DNA of 64,000 nucleotides from Bacillota bacterium. Its GTDB lineage: Bacteria > Bacillota > Clostridia > Oscillospirales > Oscillospiraceae. The DNA is taken from positions 62,001 through 126,000 of the forward strand of contig JAEWRY010000024.1 in the NCBI GenBank assembly GCA_023459875.1, read 5' to 3'. The translations under genes and the position numbers were made by a program. Shown piece by piece: positions 35,358-44,594 of the stretch. The first letter of the stretch is position 1, and each line of letters begins with the position of its first letter. The notes below the pieces were generated by a model, which was not told the DNA's origin, searched no databases, and worked only from the letters and a program-made list of their open reading frames with translations.

Positions 35358-35564
35358 ATGAAGGAAGGCATTCATCCCAAATATCAGCAGACGACCATAA
35401 AATGTGCTTGCGGTAACGTGATCGAGACCGGCTCTACCAAAAAAGACATAAGGGTGGAAGTGTGCTCAAAGTGTCACCCCTTCTTCACCGGTAAGCAGAA
35501 GATGGTGGATACCGGCGGACGCGTCAGCCGCTTCAATAAGAAGTTTGGCCTGGACAACAAATAA
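35358..35564 (+). CDS. rpmE: 50S ribosomal protein L31
   Basis: 68 aa. Begins MKEGIHPKYQ. It is the zinc-binding (C+) form with Cys16, Cys18, Cys36 and Cys39 (CAC and CSKC). The C+ form is replaced by a C-minus paralogue under zinc limitation in some bacteria; none is in this window. Ribosome site AGAGGTG. It has its own terminator downstream. Confidence 0.96.
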   Translation: MKEGIHPKYQQTTIKCACGNVIETGSTKKDIRVEVCSKCHPFFTGKQKMVDTGGRVSRFNKKFGLDNK

Positions 35565-35576
35565 ACCTGTATTTTG

Positions 35577-35606
35577 GGACCCGTGCCGACTTGGTACGGG
35601 TCCTTT
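35577..35606 (+). terminator. Terminator of rpmE
   Basis: GGACCCGTGCC / GGTACGGGTCC stem with a 5-base loop and TTT after it. Confidence 0.75.
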
Positions 35607-35647
35607 CGCATATGATAACAATATAACATTGTAACGGAGGGTTTCTT

Positions 35648-36154
35648 ATGTTCAAAAATGTCGATCCCAAGACCATGACCGAAAACCCCTTTGCTCTGTT
35701 CGCCGACCGCTGGACGCTCGTCACCGCGGGCACGGAGGAACACTGCAATACAATGACCGCCAGCTGGGGCTCCCTTGGGATCCTTTGGCACAAAAAGGTT
35801 GCCACCGTCTATATCCGGCCCCAGCGGTACACCATGGAGTTTCTCAAAAAAAGCGACTACTTTACCCTCTCCTTTTTTGGGGAAGAGTACCGCGAGCAGC
35901 TGAACTTCTGCGGCGCCAAGAGCGGACGGGGCGTGGACAAAATAAAAGAGTGCGGCTTTACGGTGGGGGCTGCAAAAGAGGGCGCGCCCTATATTGCTCA
36001 GGCGGAGCTCGTCATCGTGTGCAAAAAGCTGTGCTTCACCGATTTTGACACAGACGCGATTCCAGAGAAATATAAAAATGCTTTTTACGCGGAAAAGGAT
36101 TACCACCGGATCCTGTTCGGAGAAATAACGGAGGTTCTTCGCCGGGCCGAATAA
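35648..36154 (+). CDS. Flavin reductase-like FMN-binding protein
   Basis: 168 aa. A single split-barrel flavin-binding domain: FALFADRWTLVTAG, NTMTASWGSLGILWHKKVATVY and FTLSFFGEEYREQLNFCGAKSG. The ASWG block is the usual FMN phosphate contact. Proteins of this size in Clostridia act as flavin reductases or flavoredoxins; electron donor and acceptor are unknown. Ribosome site ACGGAGGG. Followed after 19 bases by hflX. Confidence 0.82.
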   Translation: MFKNVDPKTMTENPFALFADRWTLVTAGTEEHCNTMTASWGSLGILWHKKVATVYIRPQRYTMEFLKKSDYFTLSFFGEEYREQLNFCGAKSGRGVDKIKECGFTVGAAKEGAPYIAQAELVIVCKKLCFTDFDTDAIPEKYKNAFYAEKDYHRILFGEITEVLRRAE

Positions 36155-36173
36155 TCCTGCCGCTGACGGAGGA

Positions 36174-37454
36174 ATGAATACGGAGCACATGGAAGATAAA
36201 ATAAACCGGGCGGTACTGGTGGGCCTCAATGCCAACTGCCTTTCCCGGGAGGACAACGCCACCGACTCGACCCTGGAAGAACTGGAAGCCCTCCTGGAGA
36301 CGGCGGGCGGAACCTGCATGGGCACGGTCATCCAGAACCGGGAAACGCCCGATCCGCGTACCTTCATCGGCGAGGGTAAGGTCGCCGAGGTTAAGGAACT
36401 GGTAGTCGCCCGGGAGGCCGACCTAGTCATCTTTGATAACGATCTCTCCCCCTCGCAGATGCGGGTACTCACCGAGAAGCTGGGGGTCCAGGTGATGGAC
36501 CGCTCCGCCCTGATCCTGGACATTTTTGCCCAGCGGGCCAAGACCCGGGAGGGCCGATTGCAGGTGGAGCTTGCCCAGTACAAATATCTTCTGCCGAGGC
36601 TGACGGGCATGTGGGGGCATCTGGTGCGCCAGACCGCCAGCGGCGGAAAATCCCCCATAGGGACCCGCGGCCCAGGCGAAACCCAGCTGGAAACCGACCG
36701 GAGGCACATCCGCAGGAAAATCGCCAAGCTGGAGGAGGATCTGGCCGAGGTGAGGCGCGTGCGCGGCGTGCAGCGGGAGCGGAGAATCAAAAACGAGGTG
36801 CCTGTGGTTGCCATCGTGGGTTATACCAACGCGGGAAAATCCACCCTTCTGAACACCCTCACCGACGCGGGGATTCCCGCCAACGACCGGCTGTTCGACA
36901 CGCTGGATACCACCACCCGTACCCTCGTCATCTCGGACACCTGCACGGTGCTCATTTCCGACACAGTGGGCTTTATCCGCAAGCTGCCCCACCATCTGGT
37001 GGACGCCTTCAAGGCCACGCTGGAGGAGCTGACCTTCGCCGATCTGCTCCTCCATGTGATCGACGCCTCCAACCCGGAATGGCGGGAACAGGCGGCGGTT
37101 GTGGAGGAGCTGGTGCGCACCCTGGGCGCCGAGACCACCCCGCGCATCGATGTATTCAATAAATCCGACCTCTACGCGGGCGACATTACGCCCCATGGAG
37201 AAGACATCATTTCCATCTCCGCCAAAACCGGGCAGGGGCTCGGCGAGCTCATCGCCATGATCGGCAAAAGGCTGGATACCGGCGCCCGCAGGGTGACGCT
37301 CAGCGTGCCCTACGACAAAGGCGGCGCCCTCGACACCCTCTACCGGGAGGCAAAGGTGGAAAAGGTCGAGTACGGCGAGACCATCGAGGTAACCGCCGTC
37401 TGCACGGCCAGACTGCTGGGGAAGCTGGGCGAATTTCTGACGGGGATGGACTGA
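36174..37454 (+). CDS. hflX: GTPase HflX
   Basis: 426 aa. It splits or rescues stalled ribosomes in other bacteria. N-terminal nucleotide-binding domain with GEGKVAEVKELV and DNDLSPSQMRVL, a central helical arm (LVRQTASGGKSPIGTRGPGE), then the G domain with Walker A GYTNAGKSTLLN (near 216), the G3 SDTVGFI and the G4 FNKSDL. The start is not certain: GGAGGA directly abuts the ATG at 36174, and an ATG at 36189 is also possible. Confidence 0.93.
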   Translation: MNTEHMEDKINRAVLVGLNANCLSREDNATDSTLEELEALLETAGGTCMGTVIQNRETPDPRTFIGEGKVAEVKELVVAREADLVIFDNDLSPSQMRVLTEKLGVQVMDRSALILDIFAQRAKTREGRLQVELAQYKYLLPRLTGMWGHLVRQTASGGKSPIGTRGPGETQLETDRRHIRRKIAKLEEDLAEVRRVRGVQRERRIKNEVPVVAIVGYTNAGKSTLLNTLTDAGIPANDRLFDTLDTTTRTLVISDTCTVLISDTVGFIRKLPHHLVDAFKATLEELTFADLLLHVIDASNPEWREQAAVVEELVRTLGAETTPRIDVFNKSDLYAGDITPHGEDIISISAKTGQGLGELIAMIGKRLDTGARRVTLSVPYDKGGALDTLYREAKVEKVEYGETIEVTAVCTARLLGKLGEFLTGMD

Positions 37455-37514
37455 GCCCGATTCCGGCGGAATCATATGAAAAGTACAAGCATATACCTGG
37501 GAGGTAACGCACAG

Positions 37515-38099
37515 ATGACAACCCTTGAAACGAACCGGCTGCTCCTGCGGGCGTGGGAGGAAAAAGACGCGCCGGATCTCAATGAGTACGCCGCCAATCC
37601 CCTCATGAGCGACATGGTCGGCTGGTCCGCGCACAAGAACATGGAGGAAACCGAAGCGGTCCTTGCTGACTTTCGGAGAAACGGGGAACTCTTCGCCATC
37701 GTCCTTAAGGAAACGGGAAAGGTGATCGGCTCCATCGGTTTTTACCACCGTGACCCGGAGGATTCTACCGTTTTGCTGCCGCATCGGGAGCTTGCCTTTG
37801 CGCTCAGCCCGGATTACCGGGAAGAAGGCCTTGCGCAGGAAGCGGTAGACGAGAGCGCGAAGTACGCCTTTGAAGAACTGGGGCTTGGCGTTCTGTGGTG
37901 CGGCCATGACGTGGATGATCCCTTTTCACCGCAGGTATTAGACGACTGCGGCTTTACTTTCCGTTTTGAACACAGGGTCAAAAGAGCCTTTAGCGCTGAA
38001 AAGCGTATGAAATACTACTACGCGCTGACTCGTCAGACCTATCTGGCTGACCGGCAGGGGGAAGACGGGATAGAGTCTCTGATTACCACCATGTTCTGA
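37515..38099 (+). CDS. RimJ/RimL-type GNAT acetyltransferase
   Basis: 194 aa, ATG at 37515 with GGGAGGTAA upstream. GNAT fold: LETNRLLLRAWEEKDAPDL at the N-terminus, the acetyl-CoA region LAFALSPDYREEGLAQEAVD near 100, and DDCGFTF near 150. Similar proteins acetylate ribosomal protein N-termini or small amines; the target cannot be read from sequence. The stop is 27 bases before yigZ. Confidence 0.82.
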   Translation: MTTLETNRLLLRAWEEKDAPDLNEYAANPLMSDMVGWSAHKNMEETEAVLADFRRNGELFAIVLKETGKVIGSIGFYHRDPEDSTVLLPHRELAFALSPDYREEGLAQEAVDESAKYAFEELGLGVLWCGHDVDDPFSPQVLDDCGFTFRFEHRVKRAFSAEKRMKYYYALTRQTYLADRQGEDGIESLITTMF

Positions 38100-38126
38100 G
38101 TGCGCTGGGAAAAGGAAGGGATTTTC

Positions 38127-38753
38127 ATGACGGAGTATCTCGTTCCAAAAGGAAAAAGCGAAATTGAATTTACCGAAAAACGCTCTCGGTTCATCGGACG
38201 TATTTTCCCCGTCGCCAGCGAGGAAGAGGCGAGGGCCTGCATCGACGAGGTAAAGGCAAAGCATCACGATGCGCGGCACAACTGCTGGTGTTATTCCATC
38301 CGCAGGGGCGGCGTGGTGCGCTACTCCGACGACGGCGAACCTCAGGGAACCGCCGGGCAGCCGATGCTGTACGTCTTCCTGCGGGAGAGCGTGGGGGACG
38401 TCTGCTGTGTGGTCACCCGGTATTTCGGCGGCATTCTGCTCGGAACGGGCGGGCTGACCAAGGCCTATACCCGCGCTGCCAAGGAGGCGCTGGACAAGGC
38501 GGGAATCCTTTCGGTGCAGCGCTGGAACAAAATCGCCATGGCGGGACCCTACTCTTTTTTCGAGCGTCTGAAAAAAGAGATTAAGCTGGCAGGCGGTATG
38601 CTGGACCGAGCGGAATACGGCGCGGATGTCAAGCTGCGCGCCATCATTCCCGAGTCGAACACGACGGGCTTTATCGCAAGGGTCAACAAGATAACCGCGG
38701 GCGGTATCGAGGTAACCGTAACAAACGAAATTTTCAAGGCAACCCCCGTTTGA
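38127..38753 (+). CDS. yigZ: YigZ/IMPACT family protein
   Basis: 208 aa, ATG at 38127 behind AAAGGAAG; a GTG at 38100 is less likely. N-terminal IMPACT (UPF0029) domain: EKRSRFIGRIFPV, the signature block YSDDGEPQGTAGQPML near 73, and VVTRYFGGILLGTGGL near 100. C-terminal ferredoxin-like DUF1949 domain from about 140. The family is thought to bind RNA or ribosomes; the function is not settled. Confidence 0.9.
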   Translation: MTEYLVPKGKSEIEFTEKRSRFIGRIFPVASEEEARACIDEVKAKHHDARHNCWCYSIRRGGVVRYSDDGEPQGTAGQPMLYVFLRESVGDVCCVVTRYFGGILLGTGGLTKAYTRAAKEALDKAGILSVQRWNKIAMAGPYSFFERLKKEIKLAGGMLDRAEYGADVKLRAIIPESNTTGFIARVNKITAGGIEVTVTNEIFKATPV

Positions 38754-38829
38754 AGGGTCCTGTCAACAGCAATTTTCCAGAGTTTTCAACCGCTTGGTCG
38801 AAAAATATCGAAAGCTGTCGATGCCTGTG

Positions 38830-38858
38830 AAAGCCGAAGGAGCGAATCCTTCGGCTTT
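38830..38858. terminator. Hairpin after yigZ
   Basis: AAAGCCGAAGG / CCTTCGGCTTT, 11-bp stem with a short T-run, between yigZ and dgt. Confidence 0.65.
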
Positions 38859-38952
38859 GTGAATATTCTATGAATCTTTTAAAAAATTAGAGGATTTATA
38901 GCAAAAGAAAAAGTATAACTCCACATACATTGAAAAGAAAGGGGAGAATTCT

Positions 38953-39957
38953 GTGACCATTCGTGAACGGACCGAGGCCGCGGAATTGCAGAACCTCTCT
39001 CCTTTCGCCTGTCCGGCGGTAAGCTCCAAAGGCCGCCCGCGGCCTCTGGAACCGTGCCCGGTGCGCACCTGCTTTCAGCGGGATGTGGACCGCATCGTCC
39101 ATTCCAAATCCTTTCGGCGCCTGATGCACAAGACCCAGGTTTTCCTGCAGCCGGAGGGGGACCACTACCGGACCCGCATGACCCATACGCTGGAGGTGGC
39201 CCGGATCGCCCGGACCATTGCCCGGGGGCTGCGCCTCAATGAGGACCTCACCGAGGCCGCCGCGCTGGGCCACGACCTGGGGCATACGCCCTTCGGCCAC
39301 GCGGGGGAGCGTTTGCTCGATGAAATCATGCCCGGCGGCTTCCGCCACTTTGAGCAGTCGCTCCGGGTCGTGGACAAGCTGGAAAACGGGGGAGAAGGAT
39401 TAAATCTCTCCTTTGAAGTCCGCCGGGGCATCCTCTGCCACACCAGGGGGGAGAACGCCGAGACCCTGGAGGGGCAGATCATAAGACTGGCCGACCAGAT
39501 CGCGTATGTCAACCACGACATTGACGACGCCATTCGCGGCGGAATCATCGGTCCCATGGATATCCCCCTGTGGGTATCCCAGTACCTGGGCTTTGACCAC
39601 GGCACCCGGATTAATACACTGGTGGTGGACGCAATTAGTTCCAGCGAGGGAAAGAACCGCATCGGGCAGTCGCCGGAAGCCGGCGAAGCCATGGACGCCC
39701 TTCGGGAGTTCATGTACGAATTTGTCTACCGCAGTCCGGTGGCTAAGGGCGAGGAGGGCAAAGCCCAGGATATGCTCCGGCTGCTCTTCGACAATTTTAA
39801 AAAGAACCCCGGCCGGCTCCCCGAGGGATATCAGGAAATCCTCGCAACCGAGGGTGAGGAACGGGCGGTTTGCGACTATATCGCCGGGATGACCGACAAC
39901 TACGCGGTGGAAACCTTCCAAAAAGTCTTCGTTCCCGCCGCCTGGGGCATTAAATGA
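38953..39957 (+). CDS. dgt: dNTP triphosphohydrolase (Dgt-like HD protein)
   Basis: 334 aa, GTG start behind AAGGGGAG. HD-superfamily metal site: MTHTLEVARIARTIARGL (His), ALGHDLGHTPFGHAGE near residue 105 (His-Asp), and the later Asp in RLADQIAYVNHDIDDA. The N-terminal block FQRDVDRIVHSKSFRRL is typical of dGTPase-like proteins. It removes triphosphate from dNTPs. Located upstream of dnaG-rpoD, as often seen in Clostridia. Confidence 0.92.
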   Translation: MTIRERTEAAELQNLSPFACPAVSSKGRPRPLEPCPVRTCFQRDVDRIVHSKSFRRLMHKTQVFLQPEGDHYRTRMTHTLEVARIARTIARGLRLNEDLTEAAALGHDLGHTPFGHAGERLLDEIMPGGFRHFEQSLRVVDKLENGGEGLNLSFEVRRGILCHTRGENAETLEGQIIRLADQIAYVNHDIDDAIRGGIIGPMDIPLWVSQYLGFDHGTRINTLVVDAISSSEGKNRIGQSPEAGEAMDALREFMYEFVYRSPVAKGEEGKAQDMLRLLFDNFKKNPGRLPEGYQEILATEGEERAVCDYIAGMTDNYAVETFQKVFVPAAWGIK

Positions 39958-40016
39958 CCGGATAGAGCCGTTTAGGCCTAAAAGAATGTGGAAATGATAG
40001 GAGAGGATTGAGGACC

Positions 40017-41800
40017 ATGGCCATACCCGAGCGGTTTCTGGAAGAATTGGTGGCCAGGTGCGATATTTCCGACGTGGTGGCGGACTATGTGCCGCTCACA
40101 AAAAAGGGGAGCAGCCTCTGGGGCCTCTGCCCGTTCCACAGTGAAAAAACCCCTTCCTTTTCAGTCAACCCGGACCGTCAGATCTATCACTGCTTTGGCT
40201 GCAACAAGGGCGGCGGCGTCATCTCCTTTGTTATGGAAATGGAAAACCTGCCCTTTCCCGACGCGGTGCGCCTGCTCGCCAAGCGCTCGGGCATGGAAAT
40301 GCCCGAGACGGGGGAGGACGGCGACTTTCGCAAACGGCGGGAACGGCTTCTGGCCTTAAACAGGGACGCGGCCAGGTACTATTACGAAAACCTCAAAAAG
40401 CCGGAAGGGGCCGCGGTAGCCGAGTATATCGTCAAACGCAAGCTCCTGCCCCAGACCGTCACACGCTTCGGCCTGGGCGCGTCGCTGGACGCGTGGGACA
40501 CCCTTCTTACCGCCATGACAGGCAAAGGCTACGACAAGCGCGAACTGCTGGAAGCCGGCCTTGTGGCGGCGGGAAAGGGCGGGAGCCTCTACGACAAATT
40601 CCGCAACCGGCTGATGCTGCCGGTCATCGACCTGCGGGGAGACGTGGTGGGCTTTACCAGCCGGTCCATCGACGGTGCCGAGCCAAAATACCTGAACACG
40701 CCTGAGACCCCGCTTTTCCGCAAGCGCAGCGTGGTTTACGCTCTCAATTTTGCCAAGAGCAGCAAACGTGGCAGCCTCATCCTGGTGGAAGGCAACCTGG
40801 ACGTGATTACCCTCCACCAGGCGGGATTCGACAACGCGGTGGCCACTATGGGCACCGCCCTTACAGACGAGCACGCGCGTATTCTCTCCCGTTATACCAA
40901 GGAGCTCGTTGTCTGCTACGACAACGACGACGCGGGGAAGGAAGCCACCCGGAGGGCGCTGGGGATTCTCAAAAACGCCGATCTTTCGGTGAAGGTGCTC
41001 CAGCTCCCGAGAAGGATGGGCGAGGACGGCAAATCGCTCAAGCAGGACGCCGACGACTTCATCAAGTATCAGGGCGCCGCCGCTTTCGAGCGGATGCTCG
41101 GAGGGAGCGTCAATCACATTGACTACCGGCTTTCGGAGCTGGAACTCAAATACGACTTAAAAAGCGACGAAGACCGCATCGCCTATCTGAAGGAAGCAGC
41201 CGAGCTGCTGGCCGTTCTGCAAAGCCCGGTGGAGCGGGAGGTCTATGGAAACAAGGCCGCCGCCGCCGCGGGAATCTCATCAGAGGTCGTCGCTTCCGAA
41301 ATTAAGCGGGTGCAGGGCCGGAATTATAAGGGTGCGAAGAAAAAGCAGGAACGCGCCGCCCTGGCGCCCACCGCGCAGATCCAGCCCAGGGAGCGCTCCC
41401 TGCGCTACCAGAATCCCAGGTCTGCCCGCGCCGAGGAAGGTGTGGTGCGTCTGGCGCTATTGGACCCGACACTCCTTCGCGGGGCGGAATCGCTTAAGGA
41501 AAAGGATTTTACCGTTCCCTTCCTGGGCAGGACCTATGAGCTGCTGCGGCACCGCTGGCGGGAAGGCCGCTCTACCCAGATCAGTATGCTGGACGGGGCG
41601 CTCACACCAGAGGAGATGGGACAGCTCACCCAGATCCTTCAGCAGCCGGAGGCATTGGAGCGGGGCAGGGAAGCCATGGGCGACTACCTGGACATTATCG
41701 AGACGGAACATACCAAACGGACGGACGGAGACGAATTTGATTCTCTCATGGCCGCACGGGATAAATACAGAGAGAAAAAGGGTTACGGAGGCGGAACAAA

Positions 41801-41804
<4 letters not shown>
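40017..41804 (+). CDS. dnaG: DNA primase
   Basis: 595 aa from ATG 40017 (GGAGAGG upstream; a TTG three codons earlier is possible). CHC2 zinc finger Cys38-His41-Cys59-Cys62, then the RNA polymerase basic domain, the TOPRIM fold with VEGNLDVITLHQAG and the metal Asp pair in CYDNDDAGKEA (near 305), and a C-terminal DnaB-binding helicase-interaction domain. It makes RNA primers at the fork. It overlaps rpoD by 4 bases, keeping the classic macromolecular synthesis operon without rpsU. Confidence 0.96.
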
Positions 41805-43126
<1,322 letters not shown>

Positions 43127-43223
43127 GAGCATATGGCTAGTCCTGGCCGCCAATGTGATAGAATAAAACGGCTGCCATTTGCCATGCAGCATTGTCCAAC
43201 CGTTAAAAGTAAATATAAAGGAG

Positions 43224-43250
43224 AAGGGGACGGCATGTGCCATCCCCTTT
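43224..43250. terminator. Terminator between rpoD and the RluA gene
   Basis: AAGGGGA-C-GGCA / TGCC-A-TCCCCTT stem; T-rich on the plus side and A-rich on the other. Serves the convergent genes. Confidence 0.6.
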
Positions 43251-43294
43251 GTCGTTGCATTTGTATTTTCTCTCTTGCATCCTGAAAGAACGTT

Positions 43295-43930
43295 TCAGCC
43301 TGGCAAGTGAAACCGCTTGTCATATTTTGCGGTAAGCTTAATCGGAGTATTTGTAATCGGATGGAGTATTTCAAGTGTGCTGGCGTGAAGACCAAGCCTT
43401 CCAAGGGGATTGCCCGAGGCGCCGTACTTTTTGTCTCCGGCCACCGGGTGGCCAAGCTCACGCATGTGGACTCTGATCTGATTTTTGCGTCCGGTTTCCA
43501 GGGTGATGCGCACCAGAGACCAGCGCGCGTTTTCCCGCAGGACCTCATAATTTGTGATGGCCCGCTTGCCCTCGCCGCTGGAGACCGAGTAGACCTGGTG
43601 GACGGAATTTTCCCGCAGGATGGTGTCGCAGCGGCCATTCTTTTGCTTAAAGACCCCTTCGCAGACGGCGAGATATTCCCGCAGAAGGGCGGTTTCCTCC
43701 CAATTCTTCTGGAGAGCATCTCTCATTTCCTGACTCTTGGCAAAGAGAAGCACGCCCGAGGTATCCCGATCCAGCCGGTGCACCACGAAGAGCCTGCCCT
43801 CCCGGCCCGGCTTCAGCAGGCGGTAGGCTGTACGCTCCTTTTCCGTGTCCGTTGCAACAGATAAAAGCCCTGCCGGTTTGTTGACCGCTAGCAGGGCCTT
43901 GTCCTCATAAATAATCTCCGGTATTCTCAT
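43295..43930 (-). CDS. RluA-family pseudouridine synthase
   Basis: 211 aa. It isomerises uridines in rRNA or tRNA. Motif II HRLDRDTSGVLLFAKS holds the catalytic Asp54; motif III ETGRKNQIRVHMRELGHPVAGD is also complete. No S4 domain at the N-terminus, so it belongs to the short RluA/YjbO-type group; the exact target base cannot be assigned. Seven bases downstream of the DUF6440 gene, so probably cotranscribed. Confidence 0.9.
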   Translation of the reverse strand: MRIPEIIYEDKALLAVNKPAGLLSVATDTEKERTAYRLLKPGREGRLFVVHRLDRDTSGVLLFAKSQEMRDALQKNWEETALLREYLAVCEGVFKQKNGRCDTILRENSVHQVYSVSSGEGKRAITNYEVLRENARWSLVRITLETGRKNQIRVHMRELGHPVAGDKKYGASGNPLGRLGLHASTLEILHPITNTPIKLTAKYDKRFHLPG

Positions 43931-43937
43931 GTCGGCG

Positions 43938-44132
43938 TCAGTCGGAATCAGGCAGAACTGGTAACGAGGTGACCACCGGTTTGCCCTCCCTGTCCAACAG
44001 GACGGTCAGCCCTCCCGCGTAGCCGGACGCGTGGAAGAAGTAGTTGACGCCGGTCTTTTTGTCCACCCAGATCTCGCTCACATTCACGGCGCCCTGGGAA
44101 TAGACCTTGATAAAACGATCATTCTGGTTCAT
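43938..44132 (-). CDS. Small DUF6440-type protein
   Basis: 64 aa with AAGGAGGT upstream. The sequence RFIKVYSQGAVNVSEIWVDK and GVNYFFHASGYAGGLTVLLD fits my memory of the DUF6440 family of small Firmicutes proteins. No known function. No membrane segment or Cys pair. Confidence 0.7.
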   Translation of the reverse strand: MNQNDRFIKVYSQGAVNVSEIWVDKKTGVNYFFHASGYAGGLTVLLDREGKPVVTSLPVLPDSD

Positions 44133-44215
44133 CGGAGAACCTCCTTGTAAGTGCTGGCCCGACCGAGAGGCTGTAACCCTACATGGAAGAGACAGCCTTT
44201 TCTTTTATACAGTTC

Positions 44216-44242
44216 GGGGTGCAGTCCATTGGGCTGCACCCC
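44216..44242 (-). terminator. Hairpin after ireB
   Basis: GGGGTGCAG / CTGCACCCC stem six bases after the ireB stop (minus strand). The downstream tract is only weakly T-rich. Confidence 0.6.
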
Positions 44243-44247
44243 GGTTC

Positions 44248-44511
44248 TTATTTTGCGTTAGTTCCGTCGCCAAGGTAACGTTTGACCAGCTCCTGCAGCA
44301 ACTCATCCCGATCCAGCTTTCGGATGAGGGCGCGGGCGTTGTTATAATTTGTGATATAGGTGGGGTCTTCGGAGAGGATATAGCCGACGATCTGGTTGAT
44401 GGGATTATAGCCCTTTTCCTGAAGCGCGCTGTAAACTGCGGTGAGCACGGATTTTATCTCATCGCTTTTGTCTTCGTTGATTTTGAATTTTCGGGTATAA
44501 TCCAACTCCAT
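44248..44511 (-). CDS. ireB: IreB-family regulatory protein (UPF0297)
   Basis: 87 aa. ATG at 44511, nine bases from AAAAGGT; a GTG at 44520 is too close to the ribosome site. Marks: MELDYTRKF and YGALQEKGYNPINQIVGY-like block (here YSALQEKGYNPINQIVGYI), followed by SEDPTYITNYNNAR. In Enterococcus IreB is phosphorylated by the PASTA kinase IreK and moderates cephalosporin resistance. The usual ruvX and DUF1292 neighbours are absent here. Confidence 0.9.
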   Translation of the reverse strand: MELDYTRKFKINEDKSDEIKSVLTAVYSALQEKGYNPINQIVGYILSEDPTYITNYNNARALIRKLDRDELLQELVKRYLGDGTNAK

Positions 44512-44594
44512 CGGTTTCACACCTTTTCTAAGAAACTGGTACCATTTTAGACCAAAAATTTCCGTCTGTAAAGAGCGATTCCATATTTTTTTGT

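Noticed and set aside
44161..44215. GGCTGT/ACAGCC hairpin followed by TTTTCTTTT on the plus strand
   Set aside because: No plus-strand gene precedes it, and the stem is only six pairs with a 17-base loop; probably chance.
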